Shown here: positions 1 to 12,245 of the stretch, piece by piece | Layout: every line of letters starts with the position of its first letter | How positions within the stretch are numbered: the first letter of the stretch is position 1 | NCBI GenBank assembly: GCA_021234155.1 | Contig: JAJEKV010000052.1 | Span: forward strand, 7,115,358-7,179,357 | Source: Isoetes taiwanensis | Taxonomy: Eukaryota > Streptophyta > Lycopodiopsida > Isoetales > Isoetaceae | Length of the DNA: 64,000 bases | Direction of reading: 5' to 3' | The notes under the pieces: model-generated | The model's database searches: none | What the model saw: only the letters and a program-made list of their open reading frames with translations | Told to the model about the DNA's origin: nothing | Position numbers and translations under genes: made by a program

Positions 1-1530
1 ATTGGTTGGCCAAATTTGATGCCACGTCAGTCCAGGAGTCCAATGGATACACTTCTTTCCTGCCCACTCTGATGGCAAAAAAGACTGACTCAAGCTCTGT
101 TAGTACTTCAGGTGTCCAAAGTGAACGATTGCACACATCAAAACCTCATCTTCAATGCCGTGATCAACAAGCATATGAGCAAATGCTGCAATCCAGGAGC
201 GCATAAATGTTTTTCTTGGCCACAAAAATCTTCTCCAAAGAACTAGGTCTGGCAAACGTCCCAAAGAACCATCGCAAAGAAGGATAACGTATTAGAGGGA
301 TAAGGCATACTCTATAGAATCAAAATGGGGACTATGTTTCGAGCCCGAGCAATATGCCTCTCTTACCACATGAAAAGGACTTTAAACAAAAATTCGATAT
401 AGTGCTTGGAGTTAGAGAGGCTTCAAGCTAGAACCTCAAAACACAATCTGACCACATTCTCTTCACAGCCACAATCTCCAGACGCATGAACCCTAAAATA
501 ATAGGTCGACCTTTTGCATGCAAAGAGAATAAGCATCGTATGCTCTAAAAAAAGGGGGACAAGGGACTAGACCATTGAAGAATGCCATTAATAATTAATG
601 CGCACTCTAGATGTACTACTTGGTAGGCCTTGTGCAACATGCCTAGCAAAATGCGTATAAAAATACAAAGGAAACCCTTCATTATTATGCTAGATATATT
701 GATCAGCTTGAAGATTGGCTTACACAGTACGGAGGTGGGTGGGTGACTAGCTGGCTAGGGGGAGGGGCATGCTTCCCCACTATATCAACCGACAGCTAAT
801 ATATGTGGGTGACGTGGACCTCTTAGCCGTCGTCACCCCAGCGAGAATGCAGCAGCACCTGGATGCCTTGAGTACTTTCTGCCAACTTACTGCAATCTAC
901 ATCAATTTGGTTGCTCCTTGTGTCATCTTTGTGCAACAAAAGTAGCCTTGCTTCACGTACCAAGGTCAAGATGTGGAAGTAGCGCAGACATATATATATC
1001 TAGAAGTGGAGTTCACTACAACAATATTTTGGGATACTAGTATTAGGTAATAGGTGGCAGCAGGTTGAAAGGCTTTCTATGCCATGTTGAGCAACAATCA
1101 CAAAGTTGAGCTTTACGTCTCTCACATCAATCGCACTTGTTAAGGATGTTGACAGAGCCGATGCCCCTATATGGAGTGGAAGTGTGGGTTCTAGTGACAT
1201 CGCTCACCACTTGGGAGGACTAAGAATGGGTACAAAAAGCTTTCTTGACCCAAGCACTTGAAGTCAAGTCCACGGCCGCCCCATATTAAATTCTTCTACA
1301 AGAAACCGGCGTTCTACCTCTTGAAAGAGCTAATCTGGAACATCATGTCATATACTGCCAGAAAGTTGTAAACATGGGAGACTTACGCCTTCCAAACCTT
1401 GCCTATATAATGACATGGGTCCACAACATCTTAAAGATTGTTGGAAGTAGAAAGGAGCAATCTAGTTCTCCAAATGGAATGTACATGAACAGGGGTTCAT
1501 ATAGGTGCTTAGCAATGAGCATGTACAACG
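1..1530 (+). repeat. Dispersed repeat block, copy 1 (degenerate LINE RT plus flank)
   Basis: This block recurs at about 3,745-5,195 in the same orientation with high but imperfect identity and small indels. Its second half (about 690-1,400) is a decayed LINE RT. Readable pieces are a 'DQLEDW'-like segment near 700, 'DVDLLA' near 810 (the residues after the catalytic YADD in the related copy at 13.1-13.8 kb), 'WDTSIR' near 1,030 and 'SHINR' near 1,120. Many stops and frameshifts make it non-coding. The first ~690 bases are not LINE-like and show no gene. The block starts outside the window. Confidence 0.75.
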
Positions 1531-1779
1531 GTCTCCATCACGAAACCACTACAAACCTGCCTTCATCTTTGCTTGCTGGATTTGCTCCTCCTCCAATGCT
1601 TGGATCTGTGCCAAAACATCTCGATCACGAACACCTGGAAGAAGTCCCTGTTGAGTGACCAGTTGCCTTTGAAAGCCGTATAGAAAGAATTTATAGAGGT
1701 TGCATACGGTATCGTATACCATATGTTTATGTTGCATGCCTTGATAGAAGATAATAAACACAAACGACAAGATTTGTAT

Positions 1780-1985
1780 TGCTGCTTTGTGGACTTTGTT
1801 AAAGCTTTACACATAGTCTCACTAGAGAAGTTGTGGGAAAGATTGATGAGGTTTGGAGTCCTCAAGAAAATGCAAAATGCAGTTTATAGGTCCTATGAAA
1901 TCTGCTCAACTCAAATGCCACCTTCAGGAAGGGTTATCAACAATAGTATTGTTCGCCAAGGGTGCCCACTCTCTCTTACATTGTT
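1780..1985 (+). pseudogene. LINE reverse transcriptase fragment
   Basis: An open stretch reads as the central RT region: a 'CCFVDFVKALHIV' segment (equivalent of the FADFSKAFDIV box at ~61.68 kb) followed by 'RQGCPLSLTLFG' (the conserved RQGCPLSP box). The frame is cut immediately after this box, where a MITE-like sequence begins at about 1,984. The fragment belongs to the same LINE family as the copies at 12.25-15.1 kb and 58.3-63.3 kb. No YADD box follows, so it cannot encode an enzyme. Confidence 0.7.
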
Positions 1986-2290
1986 TGGGTGCATATTCAC
2001 ACGGCGGTGACTCCCGGCATCGAGAGCTGTTGGATGGATATATTATCCAGTTATTCCTCGATCCTCGTTTGTGGAGTATGTCTGTACAAGTTTGGGTATA
2101 CTGTATAGCGAGACTTGCAAAATACTATAAGTTTAGAGCAATGTACTAAATGGTGTTTATTTTATGCATGTATTATACAGTTTTAGGGAGTACAAAAGGT
2201 GCTCTCGTTGCCCTATGTTACCCCCCGTGTGAATATTGCACCCAAACCAAAGCGGGTTTGAGGGAAAATTTAATTTAAGACATTGAGAAT
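1984..2290. mobile_element. MITE-like foldback element, copy 1
   Basis: The left end starts with GGGTGCATATTCACACGG and the right end carries its inverted complement (CCGTGTGAATATTGCACCC at about 2,227). The interior (GAGAGCTGTTGGAT, a TTCCTCG motif, GCAAAATACTATAAG, CTCTCGTTGCCCTA) matches the interior of the better-preserved copy at 58.77-59.24 kb. No coding capacity is seen, so it is a non-autonomous DNA element. The left arm joins LINE RT sequence directly and lacks the outer ~90 bp of the terminal inverted repeat (TIR) present in copy 2. Confidence 0.65.
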
Positions 2291-2299
2291 TGTGATTTA

Positions 2300-3740
2300 T
2301 AATATGTAGTGTGTGTAATAAAGAGAAATTTAGGTCCCTTCGGGCCCAAAAAATAATAATTTGATGAGTATGTAAATGAAAATATATTTCCAAAGCAATT
2401 GTAATGTGGCATAATCCTATGCTAGGTTTTGGTTGATGCAAAGCATATGATCGAGATGTCTTTTTCATGGATGTGTATGTGTGAAGATCTTTGATTTTGT
2501 AGTCCCTCCTTTTAAGCTTTTTTCTTTCTGTCCTCACGTTCTTTCTTTTGTTTGTTTTTCTCCCCAAGATTGTTGAACCTCAAATCACGAAGAATGCCAA
2601 TCCATCCAAATTCATTTTGCTTAGCACTTTGAAGATTGGATTCTCTGTAATACAAAAGCCATTGCTCATCCAGTTATGCAGTCTAGAATAGCATGGAATT
2701 GAATCCAAGCACTACCAACCTTGGCTAATACTTCTTTCCAACTGAAATTTGATTATTATATGACACTCTTCAATGCCCCTTGCATGCATTTTAGGCTTTG
2801 TTAAGCCCTGACAGATGGAGAACAAATCTAGGATTTTTTGTCACGTCTAATAGTTTCAACTTTTAATGTTGTCATAAAATGAATATGGAGAGAAATTAAC
2901 AAGAGATAATCGTTTCGAAAAAAGAAGTATATTATTTTTACTCAATGTCCATATCAAAGGATCCACAGATAAGGAAAGAACAAGGCCTCGTCAATATTTA
3001 TTGCAAACCTTTCTGACATCTGGATCTAGAGAACCATATCCAATTTGAAGGAGATTAAATTAGGCCTACTATGATTTCAAGCTAGTAGAAATTTTAAAGG
3101 ATTTCAAGCAAACAATGCAGCACTTCATGCTAAACGCTTATTACTTGCTTCAAAGTATATGAGTTAGCTTTACACTTAATTCACTGGAATTTCTAAATAG
3201 CGCAGCCAATATGTCTGGCAGCAGCAAGTGCAACATCCTGCGAGCCAATAGAACTTAGTAATTTATTTACAAGCTCAAATCAACACCTTAACCCACAAAC
3301 ATTGTCATAAATAAGGTGGTTGACAAGCCTTTTATAATAGGAGCATCAATTCGTGCAAAGAATACATCAATAGAAGTTCTACAGCTGTATGTCTGAAAGC
3401 AACACATCGATAAGAAACAGGATGTAATTGAACTAGCTAAAGTCTCATGAATATGTAACCACTAACCATACCTGATGGCATATACGTATCTTATGCAACT
3501 TGATTTGTACCATTCAAGTGAAGCAAAAGATATGCTTTCAGCTGCCACAATAATAAGGTCGTTTGTGATATTGAAATTCATAAACAACATAGAACCATAA
3601 AAACTCGAGACTGCAAGGCATCCATCATATGTTGTCAATAAAAGGCTAGAAAAAAAAATGACAAATCCAAACAAAATTCGACTAGTGTTCCTAATTTGCC
3701 CTCTTGCTGATGTGGCATCATATCCGACCATTGAATGCTA
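2300..3740. other. AT-rich intergenic sequence, no gene recognised
   Basis: No coding exon, RNA gene or transposon structure could be supported. The open frames on either strand are short and lack recognisable motifs. Confidence 0.5.
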
Positions 3741-3744
3741 GAAT

Positions 3745-5195
3745 TGGTGGGCCAGATGTCACGTCAATCCAGGAGTCCAATGGATACACTTCTTTCCTGC
3801 CCACTCTGGTGGCAAAAAAGACCGACTCAAGCTCGGTTAGTACTTCAGGTGTCCAAAGTGAATGATTGCACACATCAAAACCTAATGCCGTGATCAACAA
3901 GCATATGAGCGAATGCTGCAATTCAATAGCATATAAATGTTTTTCTTAGCCACAAAAATCTTCTCCAAAGAACTAGGGCTGGCAAACGTCCCAAAGGACC
4001 ATCGCAAAGAAGGATAACAGTTTCGATCCCGAGTGATATGCCTCTCTTACCACATGAAAAGGACTTTAAACAAAAATTAAATATAGTGCTTGGAGTTAGA
4101 GAGACTTCAAGCTAGAACATCAAAACACAATCTGACCACATTCTCTTCACAACCACCATCTCTAGACGCATGAACCCTAAAATAATAGGTCGACCTTTTG
4201 CATGCAAAGAGGATAAGCATCGTATGCTCTAAAAAAAGGGGGATCAAGGGACTAGACCATTGAAGAATGCCATTAATAACTAATCTTGGGTATGCGCACT
4301 CTAGATGTACTAATTGGTAGGCCTTGTGCAACACACCTAGCAAAATGGGTACAAAAGTACAAAGGAAATCCTTTGTTATTATGCTAGATATATTGATCAG
4401 CTTGAAGATTGTCTTACACAGTATGGAGGTGGGTGGGTGATTGGGTGGCTAGGGGGAGGGGCAGGCTTCCCCACTATATCATTCGACAGCTAATATATGT
4501 GGATGACGGGTCTTATCCGTCGTCACCCCAGCGAGAGATGCAGTAGCAGCTGGATGCCTTGAGTACTTTCTGCCAAGTTACTGGAATCCACATCAATTTG
4601 GCTGCTCCTTGTGTCATCTTTGAGGCAACAAAAGTAGCCTTGCTTCACGTATCAAGGTCAAGATGTGGAAGTACCACATACATATATATATATATATCTA
4701 GAAGTGGAGTTCACTACAACAATATATTGGGATACTAGTATTAGGCAATAGATGGCAGCAGGTTGAAAGGCTTTCTATGCCATGTTGAGCTTCATGCCTC
4801 TCACATCAATCGCACTTGTTAAGGGTGTTGATAGAGCCGATGCTCCTATATGGAGTGGAAGTGTGGATTCCAGTGACATCGCTCACCACTTGGAAGGACT
4901 AAAAATGGGTACAAAAAGCTTTCTTGATCCAAGCACTTGAAGTCAAGTCCATGGCCCCATATTAAATTCTTCTACAAGAGATTGACTTTCTACCTCTTCA
5001 AAGAGCTAATCTGAAACATCATGTCATATACTGCCAGAAAGTTGTAAACATGGGAGACTTACACCTTTCAAACCTTACCTATATAATGGCATGGGTCCAC
5101 AACATCTTAAAGACTGTTGGAGGTATAAAGGAGCAATCTGGTTCTCCAAATGGAATGTACAGGAATGGGGGTGCATATAGGTGCTTAGCAATGAG
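3745..5195 (+). repeat. Dispersed repeat block, copy 2
   Basis: This is a second copy of the block at the start of the window: same order, same strand, ~90% identity by eye, with deletions (for example after ~4,015 and ~4,785) and a longer (TA)n run near 4,683. It carries the same decayed RT section (about 4,390-5,190). The two copies lie about 3.7 kb apart, so this is either a tandem-like segmental duplication or two insertions of one composite element. Confidence 0.75.
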
Positions 5196-5753
5196 GATCA
5201 CAATCACTTAAAACGGTATTTGTACACATGTGTTAAACTTGGGATAACAATGCTTTGAAATTGGAAAGACATCGCACTAAAAATACTAGATTGATTCTAC
5301 ACTTGCTAGAATCCAGAACAATACCTATAATATATTTGCCCATGAAAAAGCATAGAGAGATTGCCTCTTTTTGCATAGGAACACACTACATCAGAGTTGA
5401 GGCAAGCAGATGGGCCCGGGAAGAGTGAGAACAAGAGTCTGCCAATGCTATTGGTAGTTATTGGAGATGAGTGCCACACTCTTCAGCACTCTCCAACATT
5501 TGCACTTATTTGAACATGCTATAATGGGTTGATTACACCTAATCACCACTACATGTGATGATGAACACACCTTCCATAGAAGCACTGGAGTCTTACATGC
5601 AGGCTTAATTGTTTCCTTGATTATTACACTAACATCATGTACAGATGTACAATTTATCAAGAAGCCTATTACTACTAAGGTTTTTTTCTTGAAAACCTTT
5701 CAGGGCAGGGGTTTCTTGATCCAAGTCAGCAATATACTAACTATTCTTTGTTT

Positions 5754-5754
<1 letters not shown>

Positions 5755-5811
<57 letters not shown>
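5755..5811. repeat. (TTAG)n microsatellite
   Basis: About 14 uninterrupted TTAG units, passing into TTTG units to ~5,825. It lies directly against a LINE 3'-terminal signature. Confidence 0.97.
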
Positions 5812-5813
<2 letters not shown>

Positions 5814-5825
5814 GTTTGTTTGTTT

Positions 5826-5865
5826 GGGTCTCATAGGCCCTCTGGTCTCCATAGACGATAGTCAA
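5826..5865 (+). mobile_element. LINE 3'-terminal signature
   Basis: GTCTCATAGGC...GGTCTC..TAGACGAT matches the 3' end of the LINE at 63,195-63,235 (plus) and that at 12,265-12,300 (minus). All three keep a GTCT/AGAC-type mini-hairpin just before the tail. Here no LINE coding sequence precedes it, so this is a stub or a severely 5'-truncated insertion. Confidence 0.6.
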
Positions 5866-5899
5866 TTCAAGTCAATTCTGTTGTAGGATCAAATCACCA

Positions 5900-7500
5900 A
5901 CTTCTTCTGTTGTCCTTTTAGATGCAACCATTGCATCTTTTAATGGACATGCTTTTCCTTGACATGGCGCTGCCTGAAACTGGCACTTGGAAATCCTTCT
6001 CCCAAGAACAAGTGCTAGAACCTAAAAAGGCAACTTTAGGATTTTCCCCTTTAAAATAGCCTCGAAAAATAGGACTTATCCCTAGGAGTGTGCCACGTGG
6101 TCGAATTAGACATTAACACATGGCAACGTGGGTCTGTTGCAAATAGCCATAAATGCCATTAAAGGGTATTTATGGGTATGTGCAACTAACTTAATATATT
6201 ATTAAAATGTCACACACATGTGGAATATATTATACATACATATACATGTTATATTAATATGTTGAAACAATATGTTCATATAAGGATGCCCATGGGGAAT
6301 ATATTATGTTGTTTGGCACCATAGCTAGTATTATCACTACATATATAAGGCAGTTTGATTTTCTGTATTTCTGTCTTGAGAAAATATATGCTATCGACAC
6401 GTGTACTACTACTGCTACAAAAATAAATAATAAATAAATAAATAAAAACTTAAAAGGGGACGCAGGCAGACTATGGTTTTTTTTTTATGACACTCATTTC
6501 TTCCTCTGATAATCCTTGAATTTCTTTATTGGCAAGCCAGTTGAATCCTTTTAATTGAAGCCAAATCTAGAAAATTTGAATTGTGCATGCGCCGATGCTT
6601 CAAAAGGATTGATTCTTTGTACTCTAGATGAAACCTGGGCAGAGTTGCCCCGAATTCAAATCGCCAGATTTCTCTGAGTTGTGGGCATGGCAGTTCATGA
6701 TTGTCGAAATTCTTATAAATAATAGTAATTGGTTGCAGTAGCACAGATTTTAGCAGTTATGCCATAGAAATTCTCTATTCTGCAACCAATTTGTGGACCT
6801 GGTGGAAAAATTACCAAAGGTACTACTTTTATATCCAGGAAAAATGACACTGTACAAGGGTAAATTATTCTGCATAGCTTCTACAGCATTATTGGTAGCG
6901 GCATATAATCTGGAGCTCGAAAAGACGAAGTTGATCTTCCAGTTCCATTATATTCTAACCTGTCCATGCCTGGTAGTTGCGTAAGGAACATGTTTTTCCA
7001 GCGACTATGGAGAGTTAGGGCAATTTTTTTACCATGAAGGAAGGAAGCTTTGCATCATTCAACTCATACATACCAATTTCTCATTAACTCATGTAAGGCT
7101 AGATGGGATTTCAGGTTATCTAAAGGGTTAACTTGGCAGGCCCGTTACGAAAAAAAAAAAAAGGAAGGGGGATTTGCATATGCGCTTTGTATTGTTTCGC
7201 TTATGCGAAAAAACTTTGCACATGCTGTCTAGTTCTTTTAGTTCTTTTCGCTTACGCGAAATTTTTCTGATGCTGTTTTTTTCTTTTTTTTTTGGGCCAT
7301 ATTTTTGACGTATCTATTGTTTAAACTTGGATTTTCCGGCCCGGAGAGAAACTTTTTTAGTTTTTTTCTTAGATGATTTCCCTAAAGTTTTGGGATTTTT
7401 ATAGCCTGAAAAAAATTCGATTTCCAAAAATCGCAATTTTTTTTTTTTACTATGATTTCATTTACACTTTCTAATATTGGGAATGCCTGCTGAAGGCTGA
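5900..7500. other. Intergenic, possible decayed coding near 6.5-6.75 kb
   Basis: Both strands near 6,530-6,745 show short open frames, but none has a recognisable motif or convincing splice context. The rest is AT-rich with poly-T runs (6,478, 7,437) and an (AAAT)n patch at about 6,420. No gene is called. Confidence 0.4.
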
Positions 7501-7524
7501 CCAAATTAGGGCATGATTGTGCAG

Positions 7525-8730
7525 GTGGCGATGGAGGGTTGATGCATACTGGCTGGATTAAGATAGCTATGCAAAGTCTGTTAGAGCAGAAAGGGGCTCA
7601 ATTTGTTCACCGATTGTTTTACAACAAGCCTGCTACTGATGTTCTTTGGGAGATCTATTCTGATCGGCGTGGTGACCTGGTTGTGCAGGTAGAGCTGCTT
7701 TATTTTGTGGTGACGTGATATAACACTGAGCAAATGTTTGCATGGTATTCTAGCTATAGATTTCATTTTCCTTGCTTACTATTCCGTAGTTTTGTTTTTA
7801 GATTCTGGCAGGTTCCAAGGTTTCTTCTTTTATCACTTTAGCCTCGCTAAATTCTCCAGCAAGATCGTTTTAAAGTCTTCTTGAATCAATGCATTTTGCA
7901 ACCAATTGTTGTAGCTTCAGACATCCAGCTTGCTTTGCAGGTATTCCTCATAGGTACGTATCTCTCTCCCCATCTTCACATTAACAAAATGTTTCTAACA
8001 CCACGTGGAACAACATTTGTTAGAAAAAAAATACACCAATTAGGCTCTTCTTTTCTCCCAATACAAAAATAAAATACAATATTTAGGATTATGTGTTCTG
8101 CAGGTGCTTCATGCTTTATTTACTTCAGACTATCCTGTTGTTTATCATTTTTCCATATTTGCATCACTTTCCCATATTTAGAATCATTCAAGTTTTATGA
8201 AAAGGTAGAGTCTTGCATTCATTCTTATTTTGTTCAATTCATGTCCTATGAACTAGCATTTGAACTTATCTATATTTATGATGTACTAACAGTGTAGCGT
8301 GCATGTGGTGGAGGTCTCTAGTTGTGTAGGAGGCCCGATTTGTTGTTTAATTGAAGGATTCTTCATCTTATGTTGTTGTTAATCAGGCAGGTAAGGTTTA
8401 TCTCCGCGTTAAGATTGACTTTGAACTATTTTGCCCATGTTGCATGCTTGTTCTACCTTGATCTAGCCGTAAAGAGTTCTTCTTCACATCATGCAAGTTT
8501 TAGGACTTTTCAAAATGAAAAGTTTTTAGTAACATTTCGCAGGAAAAGATTGCTTAAACACAGAGGATTGTGGATGGATGCATGCTCCAACAATTTTGTC
8601 GAATTCTCCAAGCATATGAGACTCATGATGTTGTATTATTTGCAATCTAATTTGCATAATGGACTCATATTAGAAGCCCTGGCTTCTAATGCAAGTGCTG
8701 ATGGAGATCTTCCAAGTCCCATCAACTTCT
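7525..8730 (+). pseudogene. Exon-like pieces of an unrecognised gene
   Basis: An exon-like segment at 7,525-7,688 has an acceptor (TGTGCAG) and a donor (GTGCAG|GTAGAG). It encodes about 54 residues, including 'HTGWIKIAMQSLLEQKGAQF' and 'ATDVLWEIYSDRRGDLVVQ'. A second piece ends at 7,940 (CTTTGCAG|GTATTC) and reads 'ILQPIVVASDIQLALQ'. A third stretch (about 8,540-8,730) is open but switches frame. I do not recognise the family. The peptide composition looks like real protein, but I find neither a start nor a complete chain. It may be a gene with unidentified exons or a captured fragment in a repeat-rich area. Confidence 0.4.
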
Positions 8731-8749
8731 AGTCATAGGGTATGATGTT

Positions 8750-9315
8750 CTTTAATTTTGCTCTCTTTTTTAACACAATCAGGCTTCAAGCCTAATATTT
8801 CCTTGCTTCCAGTTTCCTTATAGTGCAATTTCTTTTGATTTGTATTGCACGGGTCTCATCTTCAATGGGTGTCATCTTCTGGCTACGATGAGTTTTACAT
8901 TAGGGTTATTTACATTCAGTTACTAAAATAATGGAAGGACATCAGATAAATCCTTGAATTCCATTGAACTGTGTGCACATACCTGCAGTGTTGGTTCAAA
9001 TGAGCAGAGTCAGAATTCTGGCGCTTAGGGTCATATTGAATGTAAGTTCTATATTTGATTTTTAGGTTTAAGTTTTAGGTAGGTTTGAATTTTAGGTAGG
9101 TTTGAATTTTAAATTTTAGATCTGATCAGTTGACTTCAAATTTGTTATTACAGATCAGATGTTGTTTAGGTACAAAATTTACTATGAAGCTGCGATTTCA
9201 TGATGATTTTCAATCTGATGATTTTACTGTGATCAAACATTTCAATGTGAAACTATGTGAAACATTTCAATGTGAAACTTGTGCTGAAATTTCGGACATG
9301 AAACATGTCTTTCAT
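8750..9315. other. Intergenic, nothing recognised
   Basis: AT-rich sequence with a short direct repetition of TTTAGGTAGGTTTGAATTTTA near 9,075-9,110. No gene or element border is evident. Confidence 0.5.
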
Positions 9316-9317
9316 TG

Positions 9318-11040
9318 AACTGAAATTTAAATGACATGGAACTTCCAATGTTAAAATTTTCTTTCAATGAAATTAAAATAATAAGCTAGAACCTATTAGA
9401 GCCAGTCAAATTACACCTACGCAGAATTTGCATCCCTCTTTCCATTCCGGATTGTAGGGAGGTAACAGGTGTCAATACAGGGTTCAATCCTACACGGATT
9501 TTGTGACCTAATAAAAGGCACCTTCAAATTATGCCTAAATTCGGCGAAAAAGTTTCTCTGCGATTGTGGAGCGACGCCGCCATGGCTCTGTTCTGCTCTG
9601 TTTGGGCACTTGGCATTCTTCTGCGGGCTATCGAAAGTATAGGCTATGGCGTTCTTCTGCGGCTATGGCCGAACAGGGCATTTTTTTGATATGGCGCCTT
9701 CTTAGCTCACCTCGTTGGCATTTTTTTCTTTCCTGAGTTCTGGCTATGGAGTCTTGAATGATTTGCAAGGATGTTTTATGCAGCAATATTTTTCATAGCT
9801 ACTGTCCAATTTGTTGCAGTACCAGGCCACCGGACTCACTTACCTGGCAAAAAATTCTGCTGCCAAACGTTACTACTTCCAAAAGAGTTAGTCATGAATC
9901 TGCACTTTAGCATGAATCTGGCCTTGTATGAGATCTCTTGGGCGTAGTGTTCTGCTTGGAAATTTGAAGGTGCGCGTTTATTATGCATGGAAAAATACCC
10001 CTCCCGAGTTTTTCGGGGGCAATCTGCTCAGCAGCGCCACCAGTGGTGGCGGATGCACTCGCAGCACCGCCGCTCGTGCGCCGCGACTGCTGGCGGTACC
10101 ACCTCGCAAATTACCCCAGAAAACCCTCGAGGGCTATTTTCCCTTATACATTGATTAATTATTTCCAGTCTTTGCAACTTGCCTAAAACAGAGAGGTGTT
10201 GCCACATTTTTGAAGAATTTGAGGAACGAAATTGAGGGTGCTGGTTTTTTTTCAGGATAAACTGTAGAGGCTCGTCAATTCGTTCGAACCCTTCCTCTGA
10301 CACCTAATGGTCTCGAAAAACTTACAGATTCTATTTTCCCGGTTTCATTTACTTTAATCGATCTCTCTGTTCCTATAAGTCAAATCCATAGCCCATCAAA
10401 TGGGTAGAATCAACACATTGTGAAGATCTGCAGGTCGTCTGCTGCAGAGTTCGTACCAAGAATATGAGGGAGTATATCGAGCTTGAAAACAAGGGATTAT
10501 GAATTAACAGAATTTCAGTAGTTTTTTCTCCTGCCTGTGCTTTTTTCGCTGGCACCGCTTCTGTTCTGTGCAATAATTCTTCGTTCAATATTTGTGACAG
10601 TCTGCAGCGTTCTGGCATTCTTTGGGAATAGTTTCTCGCACGATCCTCAAATTGAGATGATTAATGTGTAGAATCCGCGCCTCTGCTGACAGAGATACAG
10701 AGAGATGGAAGCCATGAGACTAATATCGGTTGAAAAGAGTTAAATTTTCCATCAAATTGTGGCACTTCTGATTGGAAGAACTGATCAAATCCCTAAGGTT
10801 CCAGATGATGGCCAATTGCCTCTTTCCTCTAGTCTTCCCTTCTTAGCAATGTTACATTTGTCCACAATTGCCTTGCGGTCACCTTTGTTCTGCCCAAGTT
10901 ACTCTTTTGTTTGTGGCACCATGGAAGCTGGAAGTTGGAAGCAATCGGATTCCTCATTATCCAGTTTTATGTGAGTGTATCTAATCTCCATTTGTATAAT
11001 CGGATTCCTCATTATCACATTTTATGTGAGTGTATCTAAA
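9318..11040 (+). repeat. Dispersed repeat unit, copy A
   Basis: The unit recurs as copy B (from ~16,034) and copy C (18,096-19,368 continuing at 24,424). Landmarks shared with C are AATAATAAGCTAGAACCT near 9,376 and CATCCCTCTTTCCATTCCGG near 9,431. Landmarks shared by all are GATAAACTGTAGAGGCTCG near 10,256, GTAGAATCAACACATTGTG near 10,402 and GAATCCGCGCCTCTGCTG near 10,671. No long conserved reading frame is kept among copies, so it looks like a non-coding repeat. It keeps the uninterrupted sequence TTCAATATTTGTGACAG (10,583) that is split by the LTR element in copy C. Confidence 0.75.
9999..10143. repeat. Short inverted-repeat insertion inside unit A
   Basis: GGAAAAATACCCCTC at the left and GAGGGCTATTTTCCC at the right form an imperfect TIR around a GC-rich core. 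Copy C has a shorter version at 18,840-18,922 with better-matched ends (GGGAAAATACCCCTCG and CGAGGGTATTTTCCC). It is probably a small foldback element. The target duplication is not clear. Confidence 0.4.
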
Positions 11041-11745
11041 CACATTTGAAGCTCCATATACAAAGCCAGTAGCCGGCCTCTAGTTGCCTGAGCCTTCCTA
11101 CGTCCCAACTGCTTAGCAAAGGATTTAACTGCTTCCAAAGCGTCAACAACCCCAGATATACCTTGAAGACGAGAAAAGGTAGAGGACCAGGCATGCCTGC
11201 AGCTATCAGTAAACTCAGGGTCTCACAAATATCGAGTGTTAAGCTTGAAATAAGTTCTTGTAGCTCGCCTATGCACTGGCGCTGTAACCGAAAGCCATTG
11301 TGGATTGTGATCAGATATGGAACTATCCAACATATTTGTCCTTTGCAAGTTACCCAGTAAGCCAGCAGCTATTTATATTATAATACCCACGATCGTGCCA
11401 AGCGTAAGCTCTACCTGGTCCAGTCCAGCCATTACACCACGTAAAAGACTGGTCTCCATCAAGCTCTACCATTCTGTCGTCCAGCACAAGCTGCCTCCAC
11501 TACTCACGTTCAAATCCCTGAATAACCTGTGTACCTCTACCACACCTATCCGCTTCAAACTCAACCATATTAAAATCACCTCAGATTTTTGCATCACCAT
11601 GTTCTTCCACTCCCGAGACACACTCATTACTGTTGTTCTTGGATCAAATATACCAATTGTGCCACGTAAAAGGCATTTGCCCAAGTGTTTTATAAGGTAT
11701 TGTCGGATTCACCCTGTCATAGCATTTTCTCATGTGAATCCTACA
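11040..11745 (-). pseudogene. Antisense L1-type LINE fragment (endonuclease region), copy A
   Basis: On the minus strand the stretch reads as broken L1 ORF2 endonuclease/linker sequence. The same stretch in copy B (16,835-17,600) is recognisable because it continues into 'EWGIVNVYAPSQPRRG' and 'DFNMVE'. Copies A and B are collinear to about 11,580/17,372 and then diverge. No intact frame remains. Confidence 0.55.
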
Positions 11746-11769
11746 TAATACATGCATCATACTAATTTC

Positions 11770-12245
11770 ACAATGCTGTAGTTCAGGCATTTGAAGTCTC
11801 TTTATGTAAATGTGCGCAATGCTTTCTCCAATGTGGCATCATACTAATTTTCCAATGCTGTAGTTCAGTCATTTTTCTTTATGTGAATGCGCGCAATGCT
11901 TCCTCCAATGTCTATTTAATAATCATTGACTGACATTTCCAGCGGATCTTTATGGACTTGAAATATAGCTTTAACATTTTCAAACACAGATGTCGCACCT
12001 AGAGATACTATTGTTCAAGCAGATCAAGCACTCTCAAGGTGCAATTAAGTCAGATGGGTTATGCAATGAAGGTATTTACCATGGCCATCTCTCTTCCATA
12101 CAAACACAGCTATAAAAGGTTCTATTAAGCATATTATTAAGGTTTGTTCAATAACAGATGCTCTATTAAATTCTGTATTTCTTTTCATAAGGCTGTTATG
12201 GAGGACATGCAGGAATGCATAAAAAAATTTGGGCACATGAGCTTT
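11770..12245. other. Intergenic, nothing recognised
   Basis: A short phrase (about 11,830-11,900) repeats sequence from about 11,750-11,830 ('gtggcatcatactaatttt.caatgctgtagttcag' pattern), indicating a local duplication. No gene is called. Confidence 0.5.

Noticed and set aside
1549-1770. Minus-strand frame reading 'GLLPGVRDRDVLAQIQALEE'
   Set aside because: The composition looks protein-like and could be a gag or exon relic, but it is short, isolated, lacks splice or start context and I recognise no family.
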